Source: Bacteroidales bacterium (GTDB taxonomy: Bacteria > Bacteroidota > Bacteroidia > Bacteroidales > UBA3824). From it: a stretch of 64,000 nucleotides of DNA. The stretch is from the NCBI GenBank assembly GCA_016286055.1, contig JAEERW010000011.1, forward strand, positions 1-64,000, written 5' to 3'. Shown in pieces: positions 14,838 to 24,595 of this stretch. The notes under the pieces were generated by a model. The model was not told where the DNA came from. It did not search any database and saw only the letters and a list, made by a program, of their open reading frames with translations. Position 1 is the stretch's first letter. The number at the start of each line of letters is the position of its first letter. Both the position numbers and the translations under genes were made by a program.

Positions 14838-17402
14838 ATGACAGAAACCTACGAAATTGAAAAAGCCGCGTACATCAAAAAACTCACGGCACAAATTGAG
14901 ACTATCGATAAGATTCTCAATACAAACACATTAGACCTGATTAATGGTGAGATGGAAGGCAAACTCCGTGATTTAAAGGAAGCCGCCGAACGATACAAAG
15001 AGAAACTCGAAAAGAACGAGTTTGAAATTGCCATTGTCGGTCTTGAAAAAGCGGGCAAAAGTACATTCGCAAACGCAATGATGGGACTTAACATTTTGCC
15101 TTCTGATGAAAGAAGATGTACATATACCTCAACTAAAATTTGTTCAGGCGATGATACCGCAACAGTAAAGATGTTTTCAAAAGTAGAATTTGATGACAAT
15201 TTCAAAAGTCGTCTTTTGGAAATGGGTATTGTAAATGAGAAAAACTACAATAGTTATTCTTTTGAAACCCTGAGTCTTACAAGTTACAAAACGATGTTTG
15301 ATAACTTGGACGAAAAAACAAAAAAATTATACAGAGCAGATGTTAATGAGGATGTTACAAATATACTCGAACATAAAACGACAATTAATAAGTACTTAGG
15401 TCAAGGAACTTTACCTCCATTTACAGGCACAGACCTTACCTCTAATAGCTTTAAAAGGTTTATCCGAGATCCTGAATTCGCATTGGCTGTTAAAGAGATT
15501 TCAATAAAATCTTCTCAGTTAAAACAAGAATATGTTATTTATGATGTACCGGGATTCAATTCTCCAACGCAAATTCACAAACAGCAAACACGTGAATTTA
15601 TGCGTAGAGCAGATGCAATTATTATGGTTGCCTTTGCTCCTAAACCAAGTTTTGATGAATCAATAGTGAATTTTTTTACAAAAGAAACTGATTATGATGG
15701 CGTTGAATTTGGTGAAAAAATGTTTGTATTTGCCAATGCTGCCGATGGAACCGCTAATTTAGAAACAAGTCTCGGAGAAATTAAACGTGATTTGCAGCGT
15801 TATGGTATAATGAAGTCGAACAATTTTAATAGAATTGTACCAGGCTCAGCGGCTGCACTTTTGATTAAAGAAGGTCAGATGGAACCTGACCGTCACACAC
15901 AATCCGCTGTTGGTTATGAAGATGACGGAATCGCAAAAATTAAAGAAATTCTTGAATACTACAATCAAACCGAGCGTTTTGAAATTCTTAAACGTCGTAT
16001 CAATCAGAAACAGAACGAAATATACGATGTTTTCAAGGAATTATTCAAAGATAACGATGTAAGTCTATCTGCAAGTTATTTGCAAAGTTACGGCAAACTT
16101 TTAAATGACGTAACAGAAAAGCGCACAGATATTGTAGGTGCGTTAGAAGCATATCGCGAGGAACTCAGAACAGAATACAACTCAAAAAGAGAAATATCAC
16201 AAGAAGTTAAAGATAAGGTAGTCAGCGGCATAACTGCAAAGGATTTTGAAATCACCACAGGCGACAACAGCGAAATGCAGTGGGCACAAAACAAGGCAAG
16301 TAAACAAGTAACACCAATTGCGTTGACAACCAAAATCGACGAGATTCTTCGCGAGAAAAAACGCGAGGAGATTTATCAAAAATTCTCAGAGGGAATTTTG
16401 GATATTGCTGACGAACATCACCAAAGATTCGATTCGAGAATATCCAAAATCTTTGCGGAAAATTTGGGCATTTCGCAAACAAGCAAAGCCGGTGAAATAC
16501 TTACCGCTTTTCTGAAAGAACAAAAGCACTCTTTTGACGGTCAGGGCTATTATCAAAGTCTTATCGACAGATTCTCAATTGACTTGTTCAATATTTTGAT
16601 TGACATTCCGTTTGCAGATATGAAACGATACGGACGATTTGAATCCGACTTTGAAAATTTCAGTTCGCTCGCAATGTTTGACGACCGCAAGTCAAGAACA
16701 AATTCAGGTAATTCACAGCCATTGTATTACAGTATTCTGTTCCATCAGACCGACTATTACGAAAAGAATGAAGTAGTTAATGGTATATTAGACAGCATAA
16801 AGACAGCCTTAGATTTTATTCCCGCTCCGGCTGTTATCAAACTTGTCGAAAGTATTGTTTTCTCAGGCAAGAGTGTTGACAAGATTTCAACCATCGTGAA
16901 AACAATCGGCAATGTACTCAATCGTCCCAACCAGTCTGATGAACAAAAAGCAAAACTTAAAGAACAATCGGAAACTAATCTTGTAAACGAGTTGAAAAAA
17001 CTTGCTGGATCAAATGCAGTTTTTGAAAATACCATCACAAAAGAGAATTACGAAAAGTTCTTTATGGGTAGACTTGACAAAACAACAGATGATGTGAAAA
17101 ATGAAATCGAACAGGATATTGATATTTTGCACGATGCACTCAATGACGTTGTTATAAAGGCTATCAACATTGAAAAAGCATTTCTTGCTTTGGAGTTCAG
17201 AAATATTGACAGGCTGTTGACATGTCTTAATGGCAGGATATGGTCTGATTTTGTAAACAACAATCTGTCAGTAATCAATGCAAAAGAGTTCTCCTCTTTG
17301 GAAGACGAACAGCAACGTCAAGAATCTCGAAAGAGCATCTTGAAGGACATTAAACGCCTTCTCGACCAAATGAACAGCAATTCACAAACTCAAAACCAAT
17401 AA
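14838..17402 (+). CDS. Dynamin-like GTPase
   Basis: An 854-residue large GTPase. The N-terminal 60 residues are helical, then the G domain: G1 VGLEKAGKST near 69-78, G3 YDVPGFNSP near 236, and a G4-position FVFANAADG near 297 in which the usual NKxD is degenerate. The remainder is mostly long helices, as in the stalk of bacterial dynamin-like proteins, and a hydrophobic stretch around 655-675 (TALDFIPAPAVIKLVESIVF) could be a membrane paddle. Dynamin-like proteins bind, fuse or remodel membranes, and several act in phage defence or membrane repair. Its ATG follows the membrane-protein frame by 22 bp and the Hsp70-like gene begins 8 bp after its stop, so the set is a tight operon. Confidence 0.83.
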   Translation: MTETYEIEKAAYIKKLTAQIETIDKILNTNTLDLINGEMEGKLRDLKEAAERYKEKLEKNEFEIAIVGLEKAGKSTFANAMMGLNILPSDERRCTYTSTKICSGDDTATVKMFSKVEFDDNFKSRLLEMGIVNEKNYNSYSFETLSLTSYKTMFDNLDEKTKKLYRADVNEDVTNILEHKTTINKYLGQGTLPPFTGTDLTSNSFKRFIRDPEFALAVKEISIKSSQLKQEYVIYDVPGFNSPTQIHKQQTREFMRRADAIIMVAFAPKPSFDESIVNFFTKETDYDGVEFGEKMFVFANAADGTANLETSLGEIKRDLQRYGIMKSNNFNRIVPGSAAALLIKEGQMEPDRHTQSAVGYEDDGIAKIKEILEYYNQTERFEILKRRINQKQNEIYDVFKELFKDNDVSLSASYLQSYGKLLNDVTEKRTDIVGALEAYREELRTEYNSKREISQEVKDKVVSGITAKDFEITTGDNSEMQWAQNKASKQVTPIALTTKIDEILREKKREEIYQKFSEGILDIADEHHQRFDSRISKIFAENLGISQTSKAGEILTAFLKEQKHSFDGQGYYQSLIDRFSIDLFNILIDIPFADMKRYGRFESDFENFSSLAMFDDRKSRTNSGNSQPLYYSILFHQTDYYEKNEVVNGILDSIKTALDFIPAPAVIKLVESIVFSGKSVDKISTIVKTIGNVLNRPNQSDEQKAKLKEQSETNLVNELKKLAGSNAVFENTITKENYEKFFMGRLDKTTDDVKNEIEQDIDILHDALNDVVIKAINIEKAFLALEFRNIDRLLTCLNGRIWSDFVNNNLSVINAKEFSSLEDEQQRQESRKSILKDIKRLLDQMNSNSQTQNQ

Positions 17403-17410
17403 AAATCATT

Positions 17411-20026
17411 ATGGAAAATATTGAATCATTCATTAATGGGCTTAGAAGCACCAACAACACTACTATCGTAGAGTTCAAAGCAAGCGACCTCGTATTGGCA
17501 AAATTTGATGGCAAGTTCTTCTTTTTTGAAAAGAACCTTTCCCCGATTGCCAATTCAATACCACCACGAAAAGTTGTCAATGGATTGCAGAGTGCTTATC
17601 CGTCTATAAAATTTGTGGAAGAAATACTGTTGAAGGTATACAAAAATGCAGTAACATACGCTCAATATACCAAGCGTATCTATCAGGTAGACAGAGGTAC
17701 TCCAATTCTTTCTGACAAAGACTTCGCGGCATTTGCATCTCTAAGATACATTCCTCAATTTCTTTATTACCCCGTATGGGTTGCACAAGTTGATGTGGAC
17801 CACATTAAGTATGTTTTGCTTGAAAACAATCTTGAACCTATTGTTTCAACTATTCGCACTCTTGACAATTCACCAATTTCCGAAGATTTTAAATCAATTT
17901 TGGAAAGTATCAAAGACATATTAGGGAAATTAATTGGAAGACGTAAATCTAACGAAATTCCTATTCCGCAAAGTGAATTGAAAGACAAACTACTCTCGTG
18001 TGAAGAAATTCGTTGTGGTTTGGAACGATACAAAGAGACTTTGCTAACCGACCCAAAGCGTGGTCATTGGGATTTGTTGAACGTTGCAGAAAAAGACCGT
18101 TTCGGATACATTGCGCGCGACCCGAAAAAAGACATCAACGATAGTGTTGTAGGCATTGATTTCGGTACAAAAAGTACTGTTGTTTATTATATGGATGAAA
18201 ACGCCGAAGTTCTTCCCATTCCTGTTGGAGATGCCAAAGATAGTAAGCACCGTTACGAAAATCCTACCGTGCTTCATTTCGTATCGTTGGAAAAATTCTT
18301 AAAAGGCTATATCTCAGCAAGTGGTAGACCTGATACAGAATGGAGAGATTTAACCGCCGCACACACCGCACAACGACAGTACGATGGCGACAGTAGTAAA
18401 AACAATTCTGCATATCTGTCGCACCTTAAACAATGGGCTTCGTGTGGTGAAGACATCAGAATAAGGGCAGAAAAAGATGGCAAACTAAAAGATTTGCCAA
18501 AATTTTCGGAAATCAAAGAGGACGGGTTCAATCCTATTGAAATATATGCATATTACATCGGATTGTATATCAACAACATGCGTAATACTAAGAGCATTTA
18601 TTTCGACTATTACCTTTCGTTCCCCGCATCTTGCACTGATTCTATCAAAGAAAAAATTCGAGATAGTTTTGAACGTGGTTTGAAAAAATCTCTGCCTCCG
18701 TCGTTACTCGATGATAAGGAGATAATGAAGAAATTCAAAGTACGTTGCTATATTTCTGAACCTCAGGCATACGCCGTATGCGCATTACAAGAATTCGGAA
18801 TAGATGAAAACACTAACTATGCTGTGTTTGATTTCGGCGGTGGAACAACAGACTTTGATTTTGGACTTTGGAGCGAGGTTGACGGCAAATACGATTTTCA
18901 AATACAATCATTTGGCAGTCAGGGCATAGCCACCTGCGGTGGCGAAAACATTTTGGAAGATCTTGCATTTGAGATTTTCAGACAAAATGTAGATGTCATT
19001 AAAAATGGTGAAAAATATTGTCCTTTCAAACTCGGTCCAAATTCTAAAAACTATCCCGACATAGATAAATATTGCGTAGAATCATCGGAATCTGACCGCA
19101 ATATGCATACACTTGTAGAATTGTTACGTCCGTTTTGGGAACAGTCGGCAGATTATTTGGAAGAAGATAAACTTCCCAACGACGACAATCCTGATGCGGA
19201 AGTTTACGAAAAGGATGAAAACGACAACTCCAAAATCTTGATTAAAATCGGTTTATGCAACAATGAAGGCGAAGAAGTTCCGGGATTAAAACTTTCAGTT
19301 TCCAAACAGTATATCAAGGATTTCATCATCAAAAATATTAGAAAAGCGGTTGACGACTTTTTCAACGCTCTTAACAATTGGAGTAATAGTTTTATTGATG
19401 GGGTTATTAACATTTTCTTGGCTGGTAACTCGTGCAAATCGCTGTATGTTAACGAAGTATTTACCGAAAAAATATGTAACAAAGAAAAATATAGCGGCTT
19501 AGGATGTTATGAATTGGTATTGTATCCACCTCTTGGTGAGGGGGCTGTTGATAAAATTAGGGAACGCAGACCCGATTATGAATTTTCACCAAAAGAACCG
19601 ACTGGAAAATCCGGCGTTGCTTTCGGTTTGATTTCGGCGCGAGAAGGTGGAGAGGTTAAAATTATAGAAAGACAAACAGAGGCTGGGCAATTCCTATTCT
19701 ACATAGGTACAATAAAGCGTAGAAAATTCCTTGTACTTGATAGTGTATGCACAGACAACCGCAAGCCCGCACTGGGCGAATGGTATCAACTTTTTGAAGC
19801 CGACAGTAGCAATTTCGAAATATATTACACCGACAAAGCAACTTGTCTCAATGGTGATTTGCCCAAGAACGAAGTTAAATATGTCAAGAGAACGATTGCT
19901 GAGACAGATGAAAACAAATTCATCTTTGTCCGTGCCAAAACACCACAGGTTTTGGAATATACCGTCGCTGTTTGTACAGATGAGATTCCCGAAAAGGGTA
20001 CTTTCCCAACAATTGAATTTGATTAA
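17411..20026 (+). CDS. Hsp70/actin-fold ATPase with N-terminal extension
   Basis: An 871-residue protein. The first ~240 residues are an unrecognised helical domain. An Hsp70/actin-type ATPase follows: phosphate-1 VVGIDFGTKSTVVYYMD near 243, phosphate-2 YAVFDFGGGTTDFDFG near 470, and adenosine motif GKSGVAFGLISAREGG near 735. The last ~120 residues form a beta-rich domain, unlike the peptide-binding and lid regions of DnaK. It is too divergent to be a housekeeping chaperone. A dynamin-like GTPase paired with an Hsp70-fold partner recalls the SrfB/SrfC gene pair of other bacteria, but I do not claim homology. It sits 8 bp after the GTPase and 2 bp before the coiled-coil gene, which may act as its cofactor. 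Confidence 0.8.
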   Translation: MENIESFINGLRSTNNTTIVEFKASDLVLAKFDGKFFFFEKNLSPIANSIPPRKVVNGLQSAYPSIKFVEEILLKVYKNAVTYAQYTKRIYQVDRGTPILSDKDFAAFASLRYIPQFLYYPVWVAQVDVDHIKYVLLENNLEPIVSTIRTLDNSPISEDFKSILESIKDILGKLIGRRKSNEIPIPQSELKDKLLSCEEIRCGLERYKETLLTDPKRGHWDLLNVAEKDRFGYIARDPKKDINDSVVGIDFGTKSTVVYYMDENAEVLPIPVGDAKDSKHRYENPTVLHFVSLEKFLKGYISASGRPDTEWRDLTAAHTAQRQYDGDSSKNNSAYLSHLKQWASCGEDIRIRAEKDGKLKDLPKFSEIKEDGFNPIEIYAYYIGLYINNMRNTKSIYFDYYLSFPASCTDSIKEKIRDSFERGLKKSLPPSLLDDKEIMKKFKVRCYISEPQAYAVCALQEFGIDENTNYAVFDFGGGTTDFDFGLWSEVDGKYDFQIQSFGSQGIATCGGENILEDLAFEIFRQNVDVIKNGEKYCPFKLGPNSKNYPDIDKYCVESSESDRNMHTLVELLRPFWEQSADYLEEDKLPNDDNPDAEVYEKDENDNSKILIKIGLCNNEGEEVPGLKLSVSKQYIKDFIIKNIRKAVDDFFNALNNWSNSFIDGVINIFLAGNSCKSLYVNEVFTEKICNKEKYSGLGCYELVLYPPLGEGAVDKIRERRPDYEFSPKEPTGKSGVAFGLISAREGGEVKIIERQTEAGQFLFYIGTIKRRKFLVLDSVCTDNRKPALGEWYQLFEADSSNFEIYYTDKATCLNGDLPKNEVKYVKRTIAETDENKFIFVRAKTPQVLEYTVAVCTDEIPEKGTFPTIEFD

Positions 20027-20028
20027 TT

Positions 20029-20715
20029 ATGATTAATAGAGAAATATTTGACAATATTTCGGAAATAGAAAAATCGCAAACTGAAATTTTGGAGGACGCT
20101 CTGAAAGTTTACTTTGAACAGAACAAGATTCTGAAAAGCAAACTTTCGGAGTTCCAAAATTTGCGCGATGAAAATGAGCGTTTGAAGGATGAAAACAGAC
20201 GTTTAAACTCCGAATTGTCACAGAAAACAAGTGAATTATCACATAAAGAAAACGCAATCAACGACCTTTCCCGCCAATCTGAGGATTTGGAACAGATACG
20301 TAAACAGTTTTCTACAATAGACATTTTGCCTTATTACGAAAAACTGAGTGACAGAATAAAAGAGAGCCTATCGAATGTATTTGTCAACAGTGATTCTGTT
20401 TCTTTATTGTCAGCCGGCGTTCAAAAAAGCAATTTGATAGTGCTTTACGAATCGCTATTTAAACGCATAAAAGAAGATTCACTTGAAAACTATGAAGAAC
20501 AGACCTCAATGCTTCGTCGCTTGTTTGAGATTTACAACCTCGGACAAAAAGAACCTTACATTTTAATAGATCCTGCCATTGGTTCAGCCTACAACGAAGA
20601 GGAACATCTTATAAAAGGCTCTGAACTCCGTGGTACGATTTCAAAAGTTTGGCTTTTTGGATACAAAACTATTCAAGGCAAAGTGCTTAAACAGGCTTTT
20701 GTAAGTATTGGTTAG
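20029..20715 (+). CDS. Coiled-coil protein, possible cofactor of the Hsp70-like ATPase
   Basis: A 228-residue protein. Residues 10-95 form a strong coiled coil (KSKLSEFQNLRDENERLKDENRRLNSELSQKTSELSHKENAINDLSRQ). The C-terminal ~130 residues form a compact alpha/beta-like domain (LPYYEKLSDRIKESLSNVF ... ISKVWLFGYKTIQGKVLKQAFVSIG). A coiled coil plus small domain beside an Hsp70-like protein recalls GrpE-type exchange factors, but sequence identity is not apparent, so this is an analogy. It is the last gene of the operon and is followed by a palindrome at 20731-20775 that can terminate transcription. Confidence 0.7.
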   Translation: MINREIFDNISEIEKSQTEILEDALKVYFEQNKILKSKLSEFQNLRDENERLKDENRRLNSELSQKTSELSHKENAINDLSRQSEDLEQIRKQFSTIDILPYYEKLSDRIKESLSNVFVNSDSVSLLSAGVQKSNLIVLYESLFKRIKEDSLENYEEQTSMLRRLFEIYNLGQKEPYILIDPAIGSAYNEEEHLIKGSELRGTISKVWLFGYKTIQGKVLKQAFVSIG

Positions 20716-20730
20716 TTACTCTTTTCTATT

Positions 20731-20775
20731 ATAATCTGCGGAATCTCGTTTTTTTTAGGCGATTCCGCAGATTAT
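20731..20775. repeat. Dispersed palindrome, copy 3 (terminator position)
   Basis: ATAATCTGCGGAATC (20731-20745) and its complement (20761-20775) around the loop tcgttttttttaggc. It stands 15 bp after the coiled-coil gene, where it can serve as terminator, and has the same orientation as copies 1 and 2. Confidence 0.85.
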
Positions 20776-20785
20776 GTTTTATCAT

Positions 20786-20905
20786 TTCTCTAACTATACT
20801 TCAAAAAAATCTCTATTTTTCTCTAACTATACTTCAACAAAATTGCCAAATTTCTCTAACTATACTTTAAGAAAAATCGCAATTTTCTCTAACTATACTT
20901 CAACA
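20786..20905. repeat. Four tandem 33-bp repeats
   Basis: CTCTAACTATACTT recurs at 20788, 20821, 20854 and 20887, a period of exactly 33 bp. The following ~12 bp are mostly conserved (CAACAAAATT) and the last ~6 vary. It lies between two convergent 3' ends (coiled-coil gene and hemN). The variable part is far too short for CRISPR spacers. It may be a protein-binding array or a minisatellite. Confidence 0.8.
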
Positions 20906-20908
20906 AAA

Positions 20909-22279
20909 TTAAATCGTCTTTGAATACATTTTTTCGCTATCTTTCATCATTGGGTCGAGGAGGACGGCGATGTTGCGGACGGCGAGGAAGGCATTGGGAC
21001 GGAGCGTGAGGGCGTTGTCGGTGATGGTTAAGATGCCGTCGTGGACAAAGGTTTGGAATTTTGAGGGGTCGTAGGCGGTGGCGGTTTTTACGTCGTCGGG
21101 GGTAACGCCAAGTTTGTGGGCGCATTGTGTAAAATCAAGCAACCCATTGCACATCAGTTCATTAATGGCTTCGCGGACTATAATTTGCGATGGCGAAAGA
21201 ATGTATCCGCGTTCTACTGCAAGGTTTTGATTTTCAATTGTTTCTATATAAAGGTCGGGATTCTTGATGTTTTGGATATATCCGCCGTGAAGTTGCGTGA
21301 TAGATGTTGCGCCAAATCCGTAGACCTGTCCCGTGGTTTCGGCGGTGCAGTAACCCTGAAAATTGCGTTTCAGATTGCCGTTTTTGGCGGCTATGCTGAG
21401 GGCGTCGTCGGGTTTGCAGTAATGATCCATTCCTATAAAGTTGTAACCCGACGATGTAAGCACTTGATTGGCAGATACAAAGGCGTGAAGTTTTTGGTCG
21501 GCATCGGGCAAACCGAGTTTTTCGAGCACTTTTTGAGCGGGTTTTACCCACGGCACGTGAGCGTAGGGAAATGTTACAATGCGGTCGGCATCACATTCAG
21601 CGGCACGTTTGGCGGCGGCGGTAAACGATTCAGGAGTTTGTCCTGGAAGTCCGTAAACGAGGTCGATGTTGATGCCTTTCATTCCAAGCGAGTGCATATA
21701 CGCAACTAACTGTTTTACATCGTGTTTTGGCTCGCGACGGTTGATGTTTTTTAGCACCACGGGGTCGAAATCCTGAATGCCGAGACTCAGACGGTTGAAC
21801 CCAACCGAGGCGTAGTTGTCGATGTCGGCGAAATCCATATATGCGGGGTTACACTCCATTGCAATTTCGGCGTTTGGAGCAAAATTGAACACGCTGCGGA
21901 ATTTGTCCATAACTTTTTTTATTATGCTGAAATCCAATGCGTTGGGAGTTCCTCCGCCCCAATGAACCTGCGTAACGTAGCGTTTTTTATCGATTAATGC
22001 CGCCACGGTGTCAATTTCTTTCAAAAGTGCTGAAATATAGCGGTTTAAGCGGTTTTTGTCGCTGTTGAAAAATGTGGTGCAACCGCAGAAATTGCACAGT
22101 TGAGGACAAAACGGAATATGCACGTAGAGCGAAATATTCTGCGGATTTTGACTGTTGGAGATGGTTATCTGCTCTTTGTAAACATCGTTGTTGACGCTGC
22201 TATTGAAAAGGTTTGCTGGCGGATAACTTGTGTAACGCGGTGCGCGTGTCTCATATTTTTTTATAAACTCTATATCCAT
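20909..22279 (-). CDS. hemN: Oxygen-independent coproporphyrinogen III oxidase
   Basis: A radical-SAM enzyme of 456 residues that decarboxylates two propionates of coproporphyrinogen III to give protoporphyrinogen IX without oxygen. The iron-sulfur motif is C58-x3-C62-x2-C65-x-C67 (PFCPQLCNFCGC), followed by the GGGTPN motif. Length and the opening RYTSYPPA are typical of true HemN rather than HemW. The gene begins 1 bp after hemE, so hemL-hemE-hemN form one minus-strand operon, and its use suits an anaerobe. Confidence 0.93.
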   Translation of the reverse strand: MDIEFIKKYETRAPRYTSYPPANLFNSSVNNDVYKEQITISNSQNPQNISLYVHIPFCPQLCNFCGCTTFFNSDKNRLNRYISALLKEIDTVAALIDKKRYVTQVHWGGGTPNALDFSIIKKVMDKFRSVFNFAPNAEIAMECNPAYMDFADIDNYASVGFNRLSLGIQDFDPVVLKNINRREPKHDVKQLVAYMHSLGMKGINIDLVYGLPGQTPESFTAAAKRAAECDADRIVTFPYAHVPWVKPAQKVLEKLGLPDADQKLHAFVSANQVLTSSGYNFIGMDHYCKPDDALSIAAKNGNLKRNFQGYCTAETTGQVYGFGATSITQLHGGYIQNIKNPDLYIETIENQNLAVERGYILSPSQIIVREAINELMCNGLLDFTQCAHKLGVTPDDVKTATAYDPSKFQTFVHDGILTITDNALTLRPNAFLAVRNIAVLLDPMMKDSEKMYSKTI

Positions 22280-22280
22280 T

Positions 22281-23303
22281 TTATCGTGTAAATATTTCTT
22301 TTGCTTTTTTTACAAAAAATTTGGCGTTTTCAAAAGGTGTTTCGGGCAAAACTCCGTGACCAAGGTTGAAAATCCATTTTGGGTTTTCTTCGGCAAATGG
22401 TTTGTATTTTTGTAACTCTGTTTCTATTTGATTTTCAGATGATAACAATATCCGTGGGTCAAAATTGCCTTCTATTTCAATTTCTTTGTGAAGAAGTTTT
22501 CGTGCGGTGTAAATATCTGTTTGCCAATCGATTGAAATGTAGTCGCAAACGTCGGGCGTAATAGTAGAGATGCCTGCTCCGATACCTTTGGCAAAGTAGA
22601 AAAACTTGCGATTTAATGCTCTAACCGCTGCGCAAACTTTTTTAACCGATGGTAAAAATATCTGATTATAAATGCTATACGGAATATTCCCGCAATTGCT
22701 TTCAAACAATCGGAAACAATCTGCGCCGTGACGTATTTGCTGTCGCGCATACTCGATGGTAATGGCGGTAACGGTGTCAACAATTTTTTCGGTAGCCTTT
22801 TGGTTGTTGATTATAAACTTTTCGGCGTTGCGAAAATCACTCTTAGTGCCCAATCCTTCAAGCATATAGAGCAAAACAGTCAAAGGTCCTCCGCAGAATC
22901 CTATCAACGGAACATCTTCGGGTTTTTGACTGATTATCAAGTCGATAGCCTGATAGATGTGTTCAAGTTTTTCTGGCTGCGGATTGAGTGCGTTTTCGGG
23001 GTGAGAATGTTTTAGCAAAGGTGTCTGAAAAACTGGTCCTTTGTCGGTAAATTCCAAATCTAAGCCCAACGCCTGAGGTATCACCAAAATATCCGAAAAT
23101 AGTATTGCGGCATCTGTATTCAACAGATTTACAGGCATTAACGTAACATCGCAAGCCAATTGTGGTGTCTCCATCAACTCACGGAATGAATATTGCTGCC
23201 TAAGTTGTTGGTATTCAGGTAAAATTCTTCCTGCTTGACGCATAAACCATACAGGCGGACGGTTTGGATTTTTGCCGTTGAGTATTTCGGAAAACGGATT
23301 CAC
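22281..23303 (-). CDS. hemE: Uroporphyrinogen decarboxylase
   Basis: The 340-residue cytoplasmic enzyme converts uroporphyrinogen III to coproporphyrinogen III. The N-terminal signature PPVWFMRQAGRILPEY carries the substrate-binding Arg residues and catalytic-region motif; GFCGGPLTVLLYMLEG and LGHGVLPETP follow in the expected order. The start codon is GTG (MNPFSEILNG), 2 bp after the hemL stop, consistent with translational coupling. Confidence 0.93.
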   Translation of the reverse strand: MNPFSEILNGKNPNRPPVWFMRQAGRILPEYQQLRQQYSFRELMETPQLACDVTLMPVNLLNTDAAILFSDILVIPQALGLDLEFTDKGPVFQTPLLKHSHPENALNPQPEKLEHIYQAIDLIISQKPEDVPLIGFCGGPLTVLLYMLEGLGTKSDFRNAEKFIINNQKATEKIVDTVTAITIEYARQQIRHGADCFRLFESNCGNIPYSIYNQIFLPSVKKVCAAVRALNRKFFYFAKGIGAGISTITPDVCDYISIDWQTDIYTARKLLHKEIEIEGNFDPRILLSSENQIETELQKYKPFAEENPKWIFNLGHGVLPETPFENAKFFVKKAKEIFTR

Positions 23304-23305
23304 TG

Positions 23306-24595
23306 TTATAAATTTTTAAAAGTTATTTCTGCCGCTTGAATTGTCCACTCTATGTCGTTGTCGGTTTGTGCTGCCGAGGTGAATGTACATTCGTATTGCG
23401 ACGGTGCAAGCCAAATGCCTTGGTTGAGCATACTCTGGAAGTATTTTGCGTAGAGTTTTGTGTCTGACTGAATGGCTTGTTTGTAGTTGTTGATGGCATC
23501 TAATTTGCTGAAAAAGAATGTCATCATTGAGCCGCAATGATTTACTACTGTGGATATTCCGTTTTGTTTGGCACTCGCAGATATTCCGTCGGCAAGTTTT
23601 TTTGCTTTTTGTTCTAATTTTTTATAAAAATCGGCATCTTCGTCGATAATGCGGAGTGTCTCTAAACCTGCTGCCATTGCAAGCGGATTTCCTGCCAACG
23701 TACCTGCTTGATATACAGGACCATCGGGCGCAATCATCTGCATAATCTCTTTTTTGCCGCCGTATGCTCCCACTGGTAATCCGCCGCCAATTATTTTGCC
23801 GAGAGTTACTAGGTCGGGCGTAACTCCGTAATATTCAGCCGCTCCGCCTTTTGCCAAGCGGAATCCTGTAATCACTTCGTCGAATATCAAAAGTGCACCG
23901 TTGGCTTTGGTGATTTCGCGGAGTTTCTGCAAAAATCCGTCTTGTGGTGTTACCACGCCCATATTTCCCGCCACAGGTTCTACAATCACAGCCGCAATTT
24001 TGTCGGGATATTGCTCAAAGAGTTGCTTTACCGATTCAATATCATTGTAACGTGCTATAAGTGTGTCTTTTGCAGTGCCTTGTGTAACACCGGGACTATC
24101 GGGCAAACCGAGTGTGATTGCACCCGAACCTGCCTTTATGAGAAAACTGTCGCCATGTCCGTGATAGCAGCCTTCAAACTTTATGAACATTTCGCGGCGT
24201 GTGTAGGCGCGGGCAAGACGGATGGCGCTCATAGTGGCTTCTGTGCCGCTGTTTACCATTCGCACAAGTTGGATGTGAGGCATCATTTTGTTGATTTGCT
24301 CTGCCATTAACGATTCGTAAATGGTTGGTGCACCGTAACTTGTGCCTTTTTCTGCGGCTTTTTTTACCGCTTGGGTAACGCGAGGATGAGCGTGCCCGAG
24401 AATCATTGGTCCCCAACTGCAAACAAAGTCGATATACTTGTTGCCGTCGATGTCGGTGATGTATGCTCCTGAGGCTTTGTCAACAAACACGGGGTTTGAG
24501 CCAACGCTCTTAAACGCCCTTACAGGCGAGTTTACGCCCGAGGCTATATGCTGTTTTGCGCGGTTAAATTCCGCTATACTTTTATTAATGTCCAT
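23306..24595 (-). CDS. hemL: Glutamate-1-semialdehyde 2,1-aminomutase
   Basis: A PLP-dependent class III aminotransferase-fold enzyme of 429 residues that makes 5-aminolevulinate from glutamate-1-semialdehyde in the C5 pathway. The PLP lysine lies in TLGKIIGGGLPVGAYGG, preceded by LLIFDEVITGFR. The ATG at 24595 (MDINKSIAEFNRAKQH) is preferred to a TTG 18 bp upstream. It heads the hemL-hemE-hemN unit, separated from hemB by a 220-bp gap with a hairpin. Confidence 0.94.
   Translation of the reverse strand: MDINKSIAEFNRAKQHIASGVNSPVRAFKSVGSNPVFVDKASGAYITDIDGNKYIDFVCSWGPMILGHAHPRVTQAVKKAAEKGTSYGAPTIYESLMAEQINKMMPHIQLVRMVNSGTEATMSAIRLARAYTRREMFIKFEGCYHGHGDSFLIKAGSGAITLGLPDSPGVTQGTAKDTLIARYNDIESVKQLFEQYPDKIAAVIVEPVAGNMGVVTPQDGFLQKLREITKANGALLIFDEVITGFRLAKGGAAEYYGVTPDLVTLGKIIGGGLPVGAYGGKKEIMQMIAPDGPVYQAGTLAGNPLAMAAGLETLRIIDEDADFYKKLEQKAKKLADGISASAKQNGISTVVNHCGSMMTFFFSKLDAINNYKQAIQSDTKLYAKYFQSMLNQGIWLAPSQYECTFTSAAQTDNDIEWTIQAAEITFKNL

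Noticed and set aside
17411-20026. Housekeeping DnaK
   Set aside because: The N-terminal 240 residues and the C-terminal domain are unlike DnaK, and no grpE or dnaJ of standard type adjoins it.
20786-20905. CRISPR array
   Set aside because: The conserved unit recurs every 33 bp but leaves only about 6-10 variable bases, far too short for spacers, and no cas genes are present.
21441-21447. Additional TGTAACC element inside hemN
   Set aside because: No CACTAA at 16 bp spacing and no gene start follows. The same holds for TGTAACC near 53531, 56271 and 57325, and for GGTTACA near 49529 and 62010.
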